NCBI GenBank assembly: GCA_001319865.1 | Contig: BBSL01000034.1 | Location: forward strand, 1 to 64,000 | Direction: 5' to 3' | Length of the DNA: 64,000 nucleotides | DNA from: Burkholderia sp. E7m39 | GTDB taxonomy: Bacteria > Pseudomonadota > Gammaproteobacteria > Burkholderiales > Burkholderiaceae | Shown: positions 1-9,419 of the stretch, in pieces | How positions within the stretch are numbered: position 1 is the first letter of the stretch | How the letters are laid out: each line of letters opens with the position of its first letter | Translations under genes and position numbers: made by a program | Notes under the pieces: model-generated | What the model saw: the letters and a program-made list of their open reading frames with translations, nothing else | What the model was told of the DNA's origin: nothing | The model's database searches: none

Positions 1-623
1 TCGCGCCGCTCGCGCGCCTGCTCGAACTGGCGGAGCAGCACGGCGCGTGGCTCGTCCTCGACGACGCGCACGGCTTCGGCGTGCTCGGCCCGCAAGGACG
101 CGGCGCCATCGCCCAGGCCGCGCTGCGTTCGCCGCACCTCATTTCGATCGGCACGCTCGGCAAGGCGGCGGGCGTGTCGGGCGCGTTCGTCGTCGCGCAC
201 GAGACGGTGATCGAATGGCTCGTGCAGCGCGCGCGCCCGTATATCTTCACGACGGCGTCGGTGCCGTCGGCGGCGCATGCCGTGTCGGCGAGCCTGCGCA
301 TCATCGGCGGCGACGAGGGCGAGCATCGGCGCAGGCACCTGCGCTCGCTGATTGCGCGCACGCGCGAGATGCTCACGCGCACGCCCTGGCTGCCCGTCGA
401 TTCGAACACGGCCGTGCAGCCGCTCATCATCGGCGCGAACGACGCGACGCTCGACGTGGCCGCGTCGCTCGATCGCGCGAACCTGTGGGTGCCCGCGATC
501 CGGCCGCCGACCGTGCCGGAAGGCACGTCGCGCTTGCGCATTTCGTTGTCGGCGGCGCATTCGCACAGCGACCTCGATCTGCTCGAAAGCGCGCTGACGA
601 AAACGGCGGAGGCGCTCGCATGA
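1..623 (+). CDS. bioF: 8-amino-7-oxononanoate synthase, 3' part
   Basis: C-terminal half of BioF, the PLP enzyme that condenses pimeloyl-ACP/CoA with alanine in biotin synthesis. The gene enters from the left edge; the frame is open from base 3. The visible protein starts at APLARLLEL and carries the PLP-ring motif [10 protein letters not shown] and then [15 protein letters not shown], which holds the Schiff-base lysine (TLGKA). The stop codon TGA overlaps the ATG of bioD (ATGA), which indicates translational coupling. Family identity is clear; only the N-terminal half is missing because of the window edge. Confidence 0.96.
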   Translation, partial: APLARLLELAEQHGAWLVLDDAHGFGVLGPQGRGAIAQAALRSPHLISIGTLGKAAGVSGAFVVAHETVIEWLVQRARPYIFTTASVPSAAHAVSASLRIIGGDEGEHRRRHLRSLIARTREMLTRTPWLPVDSNTAVQPLIIGANDATLDVAASLDRANLWVPAIRPPTVPEGTSRLRISLSAAHSHSDLDLLESALTKTAEALA

Positions 624-1339
624 GCCGCGCCCTCTCCCTGTTCGTGACGGGCACCGACACCGAAATCGGCAAGACGCTCGTTTCCGCGGCGCTGCTGCGC
701 GGCTTCGCGCGCGAAGGTCTGCGCGCGGCCGCGATGAAGCCGATCGCGGCAGGCGCCGCGCTCGTGGACGGCGTGCTGCACAACGAAGACGCCGATCAGC
801 TCGACGCCGCTTCGAGCGTGCTGCTGCCGCCCGATATCCGCACGCCGTTCATGCTGAAAGAACCCGCCGCGCCGCACATCGCCGCCGCACACGAAAACGT
901 CACGCTGGACATGGCGCCTATCCTGGACGCGCACAATGCCGCGCTGGAGATGGCGGATGTCGTGGTGGTGGAAGGTGTCGGCGGCTTTCGGGTGCCGCTC
1001 ACCGATACGCTCGACACCGCCGATCTCGCCGAAGCGCTGAATCTGCCCGTCGTGCTCGTCGTGGGCATGCGGCTCGGCTGCATCAGCCATGCGCTGCTGA
1101 CGGCGGAAGCCATCGCCGCGCGCGGGCTGCCCATCGCGGGCTGGGTCGCGAATCGCGTCGATCCCGCGATGCTGTTCGCCGACGAGAACATCGCGGCGCT
1201 GCGCGAGCGGCTGGATCGCCAGAATGGCGCGCCGCTGCTCGGCATCGTGCCGCATCTGAATCCCGCGTCGCCCGATGTCGCCGCGACACACCTCGACACA
1301 GCCCGACTGTTGCAGACGCTGCGCGGCACGCGCGGCTGA
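620..1339 (+). CDS. bioD: ATP-dependent dethiobiotin synthetase
   Basis: BioD, 239 residues, closes the ureido ring of dethiobiotin from DAPA, CO2 and ATP in the cytoplasm. The N-terminal P-loop variant GTDTEIGKT (about residues 10-18) is diagnostic, followed by the MKPIAAG segment (substrate-binding lysine) and [13 protein letters not shown] in mid-protein. The ATG at 620 is chosen because it overlaps the bioF stop; the open frame extends far upstream only as a shadow of bioF. Middle gene of the operon bioF-bioD-bioB. Confidence 0.97.
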   Translation: MSRALSLFVTGTDTEIGKTLVSAALLRGFAREGLRAAAMKPIAAGAALVDGVLHNEDADQLDAASSVLLPPDIRTPFMLKEPAAPHIAAAHENVTLDMAPILDAHNAALEMADVVVVEGVGGFRVPLTDTLDTADLAEALNLPVVLVVGMRLGCISHALLTAEAIAARGLPIAGWVANRVDPAMLFADENIAALRERLDRQNGAPLLGIVPHLNPASPDVAATHLDTARLLQTLRGTRG

Positions 1340-1388
1340 CAGGTCATCGACCATTCGAATTAGTCAGGAAAAACCCCGGAAGAACCTC

Positions 1389-2450
1389 ATGAGCCATATC
1401 ACCACTGCCCCTGTGCCCGTCACGCCGTCGCAAGCCGCCGCAGCAGCCACGGATGCCGCTGCCGCGCGTTGGCGCGTCGCGGATGTCGTCGCGCTGTACG
1501 ATCTGCCGTTCAACGACTTGCTGTTCCGCGCGCAACAGGTGCACCGCGAGCACTTCGACGCGAACACCGTGCAACTGTCGACGCTGCTGTCCATCAAGAC
1601 GGGCGGCTGCGAGGAAGACTGCGCGTATTGTCCGCAGTCCGTGCATCACGACACGGGCCTCAAGGCTGAAAAGCTGATGGAAGTCGACGAGGTGCTGGCC
1701 GCCGCGCGTGTCGCGAAAGACAACGGCGCGACGCGTTTCTGCATGGGCGCCGCCTGGCGCAATCCGAAAGACCGCCACCTCGAACCGATCAAGGACATGA
1801 TTCGCGGCGTCAAGGCGATGGGCCTCGAAACCTGCGTGACGCTCGGCATGCTGGAGACGCATCAGGCGCAGGCGCTGCGCGACGCGGGCCTCGACTATTA
1901 CAACCACAACCTCGACACGTCGCCGGAGTTCTACGGCCAGATCATTTCGACGCGCACGTATCAGGACCGGCTAGAGACGCTCGAGCGCGTGCGCGACGCC
2001 GGCATCAACGTGTGCTGCGGCGGCATCGTCGGCATGGGCGAGTCGCGCCGCGAACGCGCGGGCCTGATCGCGCAGCTTGCGAACATGGAGCCGTATCCGG
2101 AATCCGTGCCCATCAACAACTTGGTGCAGGTCGACGGCACGCCGTTGACGGGCACGGAAGCACTCGATCCGTTCGAATTCGTGCGCACGATCGCCGTCGC
2201 GCGCATCACGATGCCGCGCGCGATGGTGCGCCTGTCGGCGGGACGCGAGCAGATGGACGAAGCACTGCAGGCGATGTGTTTCCTCGCGGGCGCGAACTCG
2301 ATCTTCTACGGCGACCAGTTGCTGACGACGAGCAACCCGCAAGCCGAAGCCGACCGCAAGCTGCTCGAACGACTCGGCATTCGCGCGGAAGCGGCGCAGC
2401 AGATGCCCGTCGAACGCAGCGCCTGCGAGCACGGCTGCGACGGGCACTAA
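1389..2450 (+). CDS. bioB: biotin synthase, radical SAM
   Basis: BioB, 353 residues, inserts sulfur into dethiobiotin to give biotin. The radical-SAM cluster motif [11 protein letters not shown] (CxxxCxxC) is at about residues 74-84; [13 protein letters not shown] and [12 protein letters not shown], with ligands for the auxiliary [2Fe-2S] cluster, follow. The ATG at 1389 ([10 protein letters not shown]) is chosen over upstream in-frame ATGs because it matches the usual family start and leaves a 49-bp gap after bioD. The C-terminus has a Cys/His tail (ACEHGCDGH), seen in many Burkholderia BioB proteins. Last gene of the operon, followed by a strong terminator. Confidence 0.97.
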   Translation: MSHITTAPVPVTPSQAAAAATDAAAARWRVADVVALYDLPFNDLLFRAQQVHREHFDANTVQLSTLLSIKTGGCEEDCAYCPQSVHHDTGLKAEKLMEVDEVLAAARVAKDNGATRFCMGAAWRNPKDRHLEPIKDMIRGVKAMGLETCVTLGMLETHQAQALRDAGLDYYNHNLDTSPEFYGQIISTRTYQDRLETLERVRDAGINVCCGGIVGMGESRRERAGLIAQLANMEPYPESVPINNLVQVDGTPLTGTEALDPFEFVRTIAVARITMPRAMVRLSAGREQMDEALQAMCFLAGANSIFYGDQLLTTSNPQAEADRKLLERLGIRAEAAQQMPVERSACEHGCDGH

Positions 2451-2500
2451 GTTTTTAGTTCGTGCCAGGGGCGTTTCTGGATGAGACGCGCCTGACATGC

Positions 2501-2538
2501 AAAAGGCCGCTTCGAAACTGTCGAAGCGGCCTTTTTTG
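2501..2538. terminator. bidirectional intrinsic terminator between bioB and sbp
   Basis: Perfect inverted repeat AAAGGCCGCTTCGA / TCGAAGCGGCCTTT with a short loop, flanked by an A-tract on the left and a T-tract on the right. It therefore works on both strands, which fits the convergent genes bioB (+) and the sulfate-binding protein (-). Confidence 0.93.
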
Positions 2539-2553
2539 CGTGTTACCCGAAGG

Positions 2554-3579
2554 CTATTTGCGATCGACGATGATCTGATCGAACGTGCCACCGTCGGCGA
2601 AATGCGTCTGCTGCGCCTTCTGCCAGCTGCCGAACACCTGCTCGACGGTGAATGTTTTCAGCGGCTTGAACTCGCTTGCGTGCTTCGCGAGCACGGCGGC
2701 ATCGCGCGGCCGCAGATGATGCTCCGCGATGATTTCCTGCGCGGGCGCCGTGTACAGATAGTCGAGATATGCCTGCGCTTCCTTGCGCGTGCCGCGCTTG
2801 TCCACCACCTTGTCGACGATCGTGACGGGCGGCTCGGCCAGAATGCTCACCGACGGATACACGGCCTCGAAGCTGCCCGCGCCCACGCCCGTATCGATCA
2901 GCGACACTTCGTTTTCGAACGTGACGAGCACGTCGCCGATGCCGCGCTGCGTGAAGGTCGTCGTTGCGCCGCGTCCGCCCGTGTCGAGCACGGGTACGTT
3001 GCGGAAGATCGCCTTTTCGAAGTCGAGCGCCTGGGCGTCGGTCGCGCCGCTCTGCTTCTTGTAGCCCCACGCCGCGAGATACGTATAGCGGCCGTTGCCC
3101 GCCGTCTTCGGATTCGGAATCACGACCTGCACGCCGGGCTTGGCCAGATCGTCCCAGTCCTTGATGTGCTTCGGATTGCCCTTGCGCACGAGGAACACCA
3201 TCGTCGTCGTGTACGGCGCGCTGTTGTCCGGCAGGCGAGCGCGCCAGTTGTCGGGCACGAGATGGCCGCGCTCGGCGAGCAGGTCGATGTCGTTTGGCTG
3301 GTTCATCGTCACGACGTCGGCCTGCAAGCCCTGCAACACCGACAGCGCCTGCGCGCTCGATGCGCCGTGCGACTGCTTCACCGTGACCGTCTCGCCTGTT
3401 TTCTGCTTGTACGCCGCGACGAAGGCGGTGTTGATGTCCTTGTACAGCTCGCGCGTGACGTCGTACGAGACATTGAGCAGCGATGTGTCCGCGTGCGCGC
3501 TCTGCGCCGCGCCGAGCGAAAGCGCCAACGCGGTCAAGCCGGCCGCGAGCCAGCGCGTCGAATCCCCTCTTCCTGCCAT
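2554..3579 (-). CDS. sbp: sulfate ABC transporter, periplasmic substrate-binding protein
   Basis: Sbp/CysP-type solute-binding protein, about 341 residues, delivering sulfate (or thiosulfate) to a CysTWA importer. A Sec signal peptide (positive start MAGRGDSTRW, hydrophobic core, cleavage after AQSAHA) is followed by LLNVSYDVTRELYKDIN, the family's N-terminal hallmark, then KQSHGASSAQ and NPKTAGNGRYTYLAAWGY. The start at 3579 is preferred to one ten codons upstream because it gives a standard signal peptide. The rest of the transporter is not adjacent. The gap 3580-3923 holds its promoter region; I see no clear operator there. Confidence 0.93.
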   Translation of the reverse strand: MAGRGDSTRWLAAGLTALALSLGAAQSAHADTSLLNVSYDVTRELYKDINTAFVAAYKQKTGETVTVKQSHGASSAQALSVLQGLQADVVTMNQPNDIDLLAERGHLVPDNWRARLPDNSAPYTTTMVFLVRKGNPKHIKDWDDLAKPGVQVVIPNPKTAGNGRYTYLAAWGYKKQSGATDAQALDFEKAIFRNVPVLDTGGRGATTTFTQRGIGDVLVTFENEVSLIDTGVGAGSFEAVYPSVSILAEPPVTIVDKVVDKRGTRKEAQAYLDYLYTAPAQEIIAEHHLRPRDAAVLAKHASEFKPLKTFTVEQVFGSWQKAQQTHFADGGTFDQIIVDRK

Positions 3580-3923
3580 GTGTTCCCCGCTTGGTCGATG
3601 ATGAGGCATGTAGCCGCGGTGCTGCGGCCGGATTGGCGATTCTAGCGGATCGCCGGATGTGCGTTCTGGGTGTATGTCTTATGTCGTCTGGCTGAATTTT
3701 CTCGCTCGAACGTCCCACGTACGATCAACGCACGGTCTCGCATACGAATATGGGAACGTCCACACAACACCGTGCCTGGCAGTTATCTATTAATCGAAAT
3801 TCTGATCAAGCAGAAACCCGTTTAGGAACGCAATTGTTTAGGATCGTGCCAATGGAAACGTTAGAAAAGTCCTTGACGAAGCGCCGCTTCCGCGCGCTTC
3901 GGTTGATACATGGCGGTCTCAAC

Positions 3924-4166
3924 ATGGAGGCGCGAATGACCCGAGCCGAAACCACAATCGAACATATCCTTCAGGACCTCGAAGACATTAAACGTGAAGT
4001 GCGTGAGTTGAGATCCTACGTCGACGAGCGGTTCCGTCTGTTTGAAGCAAAGATGGAGACTCGATTCGCCACCTTCGAAAGCACCATGCGCACCGAATTC
4101 CGTCTGCTATGGGCGGCGAACTTCGCGCTGGCAGGCATCCTCGCGAAGGGCTTTCATTGGATCTGA
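3924..4166 (+). CDS. small coiled-coil protein with C-terminal membrane segment
   Basis: About 80 residues. The N-terminal two thirds form a heptad-like coiled coil rich in Glu/Arg (LQDLEDIKREVRELRSYVDE), and the C-terminus has a short hydrophobic helix (LLWAANFALAGILAKGF) that could sit in the inner membrane. It resembles small conserved Burkholderiaceae proteins beginning MEAR; function unknown. Two starts are possible: ATG 3924 (family-like MEARM) or ATG 3939, which has a perfect GGAGG five bases upstream. The open frame runs further upstream, but those codons look non-coding. Confidence 0.7.
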   Translation: MEARMTRAETTIEHILQDLEDIKREVRELRSYVDERFRLFEAKMETRFATFESTMRTEFRLLWAANFALAGILAKGFHWI

Positions 4167-4184
4167 TGCGTGCGGCGCGCTGTG

Positions 4185-4784
4185 CTAGCCCGACACGTGA
4201 GAGGCGAACTCGACTTCCTCGTCGTGAAAGCGCAGCGGCGCCGCACAATGCGCAAGCGTATCGACGAAATATTTCGCGCGCGGCCACGGCCCGAAGCCCG
4301 CTGCCGTATTGATGTGTCCCGCGTCGCCGAGATTGACGAACGCGCTGCCCAGTCGCCGTGCCAACATGCGCGCGTCGCCAGCCTGCATCCACGGGTCGGT
4401 CTCACTGCCGATCAGAATCGAGGGCACGCCCAGGCGCCTCGCTTCGAACGCACCCGCAAACTCGAACTTCTTCGGGCTGGCGGGCGCGACGAACAACACG
4501 CCGGCGATATCGGCGGCTGGAATGGTTTCCAATGCGTGCGCGGTTGCAAGGCATCCGAAGCTGTGCGCGGCGAGGATGAACGGGCCACGCTCTCTCGCCA
4601 GCAGATCGCGCACGGCCTGCGCCCATTGCGCGAGATCGGGCGCGTCCCAGTCCCTCTGCTCGACGCGCAATGACCGCGCAAACTGGCGCTCCAGCCACGT
4701 CTGCCAATGCGCACTTTCGCTGCCGTGCAAGCCCGGCACGGTCACGAGCCGCGGTGGCCAGATCGATCGGGTGCACGAAAACAT
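4185..4784 (-). CDS. RBBP9/YdeN-type serine hydrolase
   Basis: About 199-residue alpha/beta hydrolase of the RBBP9 (DUF1234) type. It shows VPGLHGSESAHWQTWLE at the N-terminus, a nucleophile elbow AAHSFGCLA (GxSxG variant with His first), an acidic segment LIGSETDPWM and a catalytic histidine in GDAGHINTAAGFG. The start at 4784 is supported by a good ribosome-binding site (GAGGAAAG). Substrate unknown; family members act as small serine hydrolases in the cytoplasm. Convergent with the coiled-coil gene, 18 bp apart. Confidence 0.88.
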   Translation of the reverse strand: MFSCTRSIWPPRLVTVPGLHGSESAHWQTWLERQFARSLRVEQRDWDAPDLAQWAQAVRDLLARERGPFILAAHSFGCLATAHALETIPAADIAGVLFVAPASPKKFEFAGAFEARRLGVPSILIGSETDPWMQAGDARMLARRLGSAFVNLGDAGHINTAAGFGPWPRAKYFVDTLAHCAAPLRFHDEEVEFASHVSG

Positions 4785-4999
4785 GATTCTTTCCTCGCTA
4801 CGGAAGTTCCGGGAATCATTGTCGCGTGCGCCCTGCACTGCCTGAACCAATTTTTCGTGCTTTGCATATCGCCATGCCGTGGCGCGTGCCGGAAGCAACG
4901 GCTTGCGGTCCTATGCCGTATGGTCGAATGCACGCGAAGGGCGGCGAAAAAGTAGAATGAAGCCTGTCCAAAAAGCTGACGGCGCCGCTCGTCCTCCGT

Positions 5000-5941
5000 A
5001 TGAAAGTCCTGTTCTATACCCCGCAATCGGATGCCGCGGCCTGGCTGCGCGACGTGTCGCGCGCGCTGCCCGGCGCACAATTGCGCGAATGGCAACCGGG
5101 CGACCACGCTCCCGCCGATGTCGCGATCGTCTGGAGGCCGCCGCGCGAGATGCTCGCAGGGCGCCACGATCTGCGCGCGATATTCAACCTGGGCGCGGGC
5201 GTCGATGCGATCCTCAAGCTGGAGCACGATCATCCCGGCACGCTGCCCCGCAACGCGCAACTCGTGCGACTGGAAGACACCGGCATGGCGCGGCAGATGG
5301 TCGAGTACGTCACGCACGCCGTGCTGCGCTATCTTCGCCGCTTCGACGAATACGATCGGCTGAAGGCAGAGCAGCGCTGGCACGTGCTCGATCCGCATCC
5401 ACGCGACACGTTCACGGTCGGCGTGCTGGGTCTCGGCGTGCTCGGCTCGCATGTGGCAGCCTCGCTGACGTCGCTTGGTGTTCCCGTGCGGGGTTTCAGC
5501 CGCAGCGCGCGCAGTATCGAAGGCGTCGCAACGTACGCGGGACAGGCGCAATTCGATGCCTTTCTCGATGGCGTGAAGGTGCTCGTCAATCTGTTGCCTC
5601 ACACGCCCGATACGCACGGCGTGCTCAATGGGCGCACGTTGTCGAAGCTCGCGCGCGGCGCCTACGTCGTCAACATCGCGCGCGGCGCGCATCTCGTCGA
5701 AAGCGATCTGCTCGATGCGCTCGAGCAAGGGCAAATCGCGGCCGCTACGCTGGATGTTTTCGTCGAAGAGCCGTTGCCGCCGCAACATCCATTCTGGAAA
5801 CATCCGCGCATCACGATCACGCCGCATATCTCGGCGCTGACACTGCGCGAAGAAAGCGTCGCGCAGATCGCGCAGAAGATCGGCGCGTTGATGCGCGGCG
5901 AGCCGATTGGCGGCATCGTCGATATTTCGCGCGGGTATTGA
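5000..5941 (+). CDS. ghrA: glyoxylate/hydroxypyruvate reductase A
   Basis: D-2-hydroxyacid dehydrogenase of the GhrA group, 313 residues, reducing glyoxylate to glycolate and hydroxypyruvate to glycerate with NADPH. Visible are IFNLGAGVDAIL, the Rossmann motif GVLGLGVLGSHVA (about residue 140), the catalytic Arg region VNIARGAHLVESDLL, the Glu in VFVEEPLPPQHPFW and the catalytic His in TPHISALT. First gene of a plus-strand train; the gap to the HMG-CoA lyase is 91 bp and contains two tandem copies of a 12-bp unit (5951-5974). Confidence 0.94.
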   Translation: MKVLFYTPQSDAAAWLRDVSRALPGAQLREWQPGDHAPADVAIVWRPPREMLAGRHDLRAIFNLGAGVDAILKLEHDHPGTLPRNAQLVRLEDTGMARQMVEYVTHAVLRYLRRFDEYDRLKAEQRWHVLDPHPRDTFTVGVLGLGVLGSHVAASLTSLGVPVRGFSRSARSIEGVATYAGQAQFDAFLDGVKVLVNLLPHTPDTHGVLNGRTLSKLARGAYVVNIARGAHLVESDLLDALEQGQIAAATLDVFVEEPLPPQHPFWKHPRITITPHISALTLREESVAQIAQKIGALMRGEPIGGIVDISRGY

Positions 5942-6032
5942 GCGGGTGTTGACGCGGATATCGACGCGGATATCGGCGCGCGTACCGGCCCCCCACTGCA
6001 ACACAGACCGCTTCACGCGGCAGGAGACAAAC

Positions 6033-6959
6033 ATGGCCATGCCACAAGCAGTCAAGATCGTCGAAGTCGGTCCGCGCGACGGACTGCAAAACGAAAAAGA
6101 GTTCGTGCCGACCGACATCAAGGTCCAGTTGATCAACCGGCTCGCAGCAGCCGGCGTCAAGAACGTCGAAGCGGCGTCGTTCGTGTCGCCGAAATGGGTG
6201 CCGCAGATGGCAGACGGCGCGGACGTGATGGCGAACATCGAGCGGCGCGCGGGCACGATCTATTCGGTGCTGACGCCGAACCTGCGCGGCTTCGAAGGCG
6301 CGCTCGCCGCGCGCGCCGACGAAATCGTCATCTTCGGCGCAGCCAGCGAGGCGTTCTCGCAAAAGAACATCAACTGCAGCATCGCCGAAAGCATCGAGCG
6401 CTTCGTGCCCGTCGCGCAAGCCGCGAAGGAACACGGCCTGCGCGTGCGCGGCAGCGTATCGTGCGCGCTCGGCTGCCCGTACCAGGGCGATGTGCCCGTG
6501 GCCTCCGTGGTCGATGTGGTCGAACGGTTTGCGGCGCTGGGCTGCGACGAGATCGACATCGCCGACACGATCGGCGTCGGCACGCCAAAGCGCACGCGCG
6601 AAGTGTTTCAGGCCGTCACGCAGGTGTTTCCGCGTGAACGCCTGTCGGGACATTTCCACGACACATACGGCCAGGCGCTCGCGAACATCTACGCCGCGCT
6701 GCAGGAAGGCATCGAAATCTTTCATGCTTCGGTGGCGGGGCTCGGCGGTTGTCCGTACGCGAAGGGCGCAACCGGCAACGTCGCGACGGAAGACGTGCTG
6801 TATCTGATGAACGGCCTGGGCATCGAAACGGGCATCGATCTCGCGCAGGTCGTGGAGATCGGCGATTTCATCTCGACGTCGATCGGCAGGCCGAACGTGT
6901 CGCGCGCGGGCAAGGCGCTGCTGGCGAAAACGCGCAGCGAGAAAGTCACCTGCGCGTGA
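6033..6959 (+). CDS. mvaB: hydroxymethylglutaryl-CoA lyase
   Basis: HMG-CoA lyase, 308 residues, splits HMG-CoA into acetyl-CoA and acetoacetate, the last step of leucine breakdown. Motifs: EVGPRDGLQNE (catalytic Arg and metal Asp), SFVSPKWVPQMAD, GHFHDTYGQALAN (metal-binding His pair) and the active-site Cys loop GLGGCPYAKGATGN. ATG 6033 is chosen for its Shine-Dalgarno (AGGAGA, 6 bp away); the longer frame upstream has repeat-like sequence. The other leucine-catabolic genes are not in the window. Confidence 0.95.
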   Translation: MAMPQAVKIVEVGPRDGLQNEKEFVPTDIKVQLINRLAAAGVKNVEAASFVSPKWVPQMADGADVMANIERRAGTIYSVLTPNLRGFEGALAARADEIVIFGAASEAFSQKNINCSIAESIERFVPVAQAAKEHGLRVRGSVSCALGCPYQGDVPVASVVDVVERFAALGCDEIDIADTIGVGTPKRTREVFQAVTQVFPRERLSGHFHDTYGQALANIYAALQEGIEIFHASVAGLGGCPYAKGATGNVATEDVLYLMNGLGIETGIDLAQVVEIGDFISTSIGRPNVSRAGKALLAKTRSEKVTCA

Positions 6960-7016
6960 TACGCCACGAAAGCACAGCAGAAAAGCACCACAGAAAGCAC
7001 TACAGGAACGAACAAC

Positions 7017-7541
7017 ATGACGGACAACGCAACCACCCCTCACCGGCCCGATATCGATTCGCTGCCCGAGTCGGCGCGCCGCGTCGCGCTGCTGTTGCGC
7101 GAGCGCGGCCATGACGGGCAGATCGTGATGCTGCCGGAAACGGGCAAGACGTCGGCGGAAGCGGCGGCGGGCCTCGGCTGCTCGATTGCGCAGATCGCCA
7201 AGTCGATCCTGTTTCGCCGCCGCGAAGACGACGCGCCCGTGCTGATCGTCGCGAGCGGCGCGAATCGTGTCGACGAAAAAAAGGTGGCGGCGCAGGTTGG
7301 CGACATCGCGCGCGCCGACGCGAAGTTCGTGCGCGAAAAGACGGGCTACGCAATCGGCGGCGTGTGCCCCATCGGCCACGCGACGACGCCCGTCACGCTG
7401 ATCGACGCCGATCTCTTCACGCTCGACAGCCTGTGGGCAGCCGCCGGTCATCCGCACGCCGTCTTCAATCTGACGCCGCAGCAGCTGGCCGCGATGACGG
7501 GCGCGCCCGTCGTCGACGTGGCGCTGCGCGAAACGGCATGA
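7017..7541 (+). CDS. YbaK/EbsC family aminoacyl-tRNA deacylase
   Basis: 174-residue YbaK/ProX-domain protein. The family hydrolyses mischarged tRNA (for example Cys- or Ala-tRNA-Pro) in trans. The core pattern is present: AQIAKSILFR with the conserved lysine, VLIVASGANRVDEKKVA, and the glycine-rich GYAIGGVCPIGH loop. It starts 57 bp after the HMG-CoA lyase and overlaps the next gene by ATGA, so it is probably in the same transcript. Which tRNA it edits cannot be read from sequence. Confidence 0.9.
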   Translation: MTDNATTPHRPDIDSLPESARRVALLLRERGHDGQIVMLPETGKTSAEAAAGLGCSIAQIAKSILFRRREDDAPVLIVASGANRVDEKKVAAQVGDIARADAKFVREKTGYAIGGVCPIGHATTPVTLIDADLFTLDSLWAAAGHPHAVFNLTPQQLAAMTGAPVVDVALRETA

Positions 7542-7786
7542 CGGCCGACACCGCGCCTAACGTCTCCGCCGCCCAACGCGGCGCGAACGTTCCGTCGCCA
7601 TGCATCAACGTGTGCCGGATGAACGCGGCCACGGGCCTGTGCGACGGCTGCCTGCGCACCATCGACGAAATCGCGAGCTGGTCGTCATTCGACGACGACG
7701 CGAAGCGCGCGGTATGGGACGCCATCGAACAGCGCCACGCGGACATCATGGCGAAGCAAAACAGCACGCGCGAGGCCAACTCATGA
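7538..7786 (+). CDS. DUF1289 four-cysteine protein
   Basis: 82-residue DUF1289 protein with a four-cysteine pattern: PSPCINVCRMNAATGLCDGC, followed by LRTIDEIASWSSFDDDAKR. The cysteines suggest a small zinc or Fe-S site; function unknown. The start is the ATG overlapping the YbaK stop. Its stop in turn overlaps the MaoC start, so it sits inside a chain of translationally coupled genes. Confidence 0.9.
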   Translation: MTADTAPNVSAAQRGANVPSPCINVCRMNAATGLCDGCLRTIDEIASWSSFDDDAKRAVWDAIEQRHADIMAKQNSTREANS

Positions 7787-8241
7787 ACACGCCGCCGCGC
7801 GTCGTGACGATCGGCGAGACGTTCAGCGCGACGCTGGAAGTCCCGGCGGAATCGATCAAGTCGTTCGCCACGCTCGTCAACGATCTCAACCCGCTGCATC
7901 ACGACGACGCCTACGCGGCGCGAAGCCGCTTCGGCGGATTGATCGCGTCGGGCACGCAACCCACCGCGCATTTCATGGCGCTGCTCGCCACGCACTTCTC
8001 CACCTACGCGCAGCCGCTCGGACTCGAGTTCGACATCAAGCTGAAGAAAGCCGTGCACTGCGGCGACATGCTGACGATGACATGGCGCGTCGCCGGCGCG
8101 TTCTGGAAAGCCAGCCTGAACGGCGACCTCACACAGCTGGAAGGCAGCGTCGTCAACCAGCGTTCGGAAACCGTGCTGATCGGTAAGTCGACGATACTCG
8201 TGATGCCGAAGCAAGTCGTCGAACAGGCAGGCGACGCATGA
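7783..8241 (+). CDS. MaoC-like hydratase/dehydratase
   Basis: 152-residue single hot-dog domain of the MaoC (R-specific enoyl-CoA hydratase) type. The hydratase signature with its catalytic Asp/His pair is visible as NDLNPLHHDDAYAARSRFGG, followed by GLIASGTQPTAHFMA. The likely reaction is hydration of a trans-2-enoyl-CoA; the substrate is unknown. Overlaps both neighbours by ATGA, so it is co-translated with the DUF1289 and metallo-hydrolase genes. Confidence 0.9.
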   Translation: MNTPPRVVTIGETFSATLEVPAESIKSFATLVNDLNPLHHDDAYAARSRFGGLIASGTQPTAHFMALLATHFSTYAQPLGLEFDIKLKKAVHCGDMLTMTWRVAGAFWKASLNGDLTQLEGSVVNQRSETVLIGKSTILVMPKQVVEQAGDA

Positions 8242-9191
8242 GCGCGCTGCCTGCCGCGTCGGCCGCGTCGCCTGAACGGCTGCCTGCGTCCGTGCGCGTG
8301 TTCGAGCGCGGCTGGTTGTCGTCGAACAATGTGCTGTTGGTCGACGATGCATGCGCGGCGCTCGTCGATACCGGCTACGCATCGCATGCGGCGCAAACGG
8401 TGGCGCTCGTCAGGCACGCGCTCGGCGCGCGGCCGCTCGACCTGATCGTCAACACGCATCTGCATTCCGATCACTGCGGCGGCAATGCGCAGTTGCAGGC
8501 CGCATGGCCATGCGGCACGCTGATTCCCTCGACGGAAACGGAAGCCGTGCGCGACTGGGACGAGACGCGTCTGACCTTCCGCGCGACCGGCCAATTCTGC
8601 GAACGCTTCGCCTATTCCGGCTCGATTGCGCCAGGCATGAGCGTCACGCTCGGCGCGCTCGACTGGAACGTGCTGGGCGCGCCCGGCCACGACCCGCATT
8701 CGCTGATGCTCTATTGCGCCGAACAGCGTCTGCTGATCAGCGCGGACGCGCTCTGGGAGAACGGCTTCGGTGTGATCTTTCCCGAGCTGGAGGGCGAAAG
8801 CGGTTTCGCCGAACAGCAGGCGGCGCTCGAACTGATCGGCACGCTCGATGTGAAGACGGTGATTCCCGGCCACGGCGCGCCGTTCTCCGACGTGCGCGCG
8901 GCGCTCGACCGCGCGATGTCGCGGCTCGCATGGCTGCGCGCCGATCCCGCGCGCAACGCAAAGAACGCGCTGAAAGTCTTGATCGTGTTCAGACTGCTCG
9001 ACGCGCGCACATTGCCGTTCGACGCGCTGTTGCAGATGCTCGATGAAGCCAGCGTGATGCGCGCCGCCGCGTCGATGCTCCAGCCGCGCAGCGCGTGGCC
9101 TGCGCTGCTGCGCGAACTGATCGAGGGATTGACGCTCGGGAATGGTCCGCTGCGATTCGACGGCGAACAGGTCAGCGCGCGTATCGAATAA
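8238..9191 (+). CDS. metallo-beta-lactamase-fold hydrolase
   Basis: 317-residue MBL-fold protein. Metal ligands are all present: NTHLHSDHCGG (HxHxDH, about residues 73-83), GAPGHDPHS, SADALW and the C-terminal IPGHGAPF. An extra alpha-helical C-terminal region of about 90 residues follows, as in glyoxalase II-like and quorum-lactonase-like members. Last gene of the coupled set; a MaoC hydratase plus a thioesterase-like MBL would fit an acyl-CoA side pathway, but this is inference. Confidence 0.88.
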   Translation: MSALPAASAASPERLPASVRVFERGWLSSNNVLLVDDACAALVDTGYASHAAQTVALVRHALGARPLDLIVNTHLHSDHCGGNAQLQAAWPCGTLIPSTETEAVRDWDETRLTFRATGQFCERFAYSGSIAPGMSVTLGALDWNVLGAPGHDPHSLMLYCAEQRLLISADALWENGFGVIFPELEGESGFAEQQAALELIGTLDVKTVIPGHGAPFSDVRAALDRAMSRLAWLRADPARNAKNALKVLIVFRLLDARTLPFDALLQMLDEASVMRAAASMLQPRSAWPALLRELIEGLTLGNGPLRFDGEQVSARIE

Positions 9192-9242
9192 TTCTTGCGT
9201 CGGACAAAATCTACGCGCAAAGCGGGACGCGGAAAAAAGAAA

Positions 9243-9280
9243 GCCGCTCGGCTTTCAGTTCGAGCGGCGTAATTATTATT
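9243..9280 (+). terminator. possible terminator after the MBL-fold gene
   Basis: Inverted repeat GCCGCTCG / CGAGCGGC (9243-9250 and 9261-9268) with a 10-base loop, then GTAATTATTATT. The tail is AT-rich but is not a clean T-run, so efficiency is uncertain. It lies between convergent genes. Confidence 0.5.
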
Positions 9281-9419
9281 GACGTGATCAGCGTCGATTA
9301 AATGATAACCGTGCGAAGCTTTCGGACGCATCGGTGATTTCCCTACAGAATCTTAACGCCCGGGCCGAGGTCCGACGCCGCGCCTTATTCGGAATCCGTA
9401 CTATCGGTATGAACTACCG

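Noticed and set aside
2497..3645. Long plus-strand frame opposite the sulfate-binding protein
   Set aside because: A shadow frame on the reverse of sbp; the minus-strand protein has signal peptide and family motifs.
5951..5974. Two tandem copies of GACGCGGATATC
   Set aside because: Only two copies in a short gap; no evidence of function.
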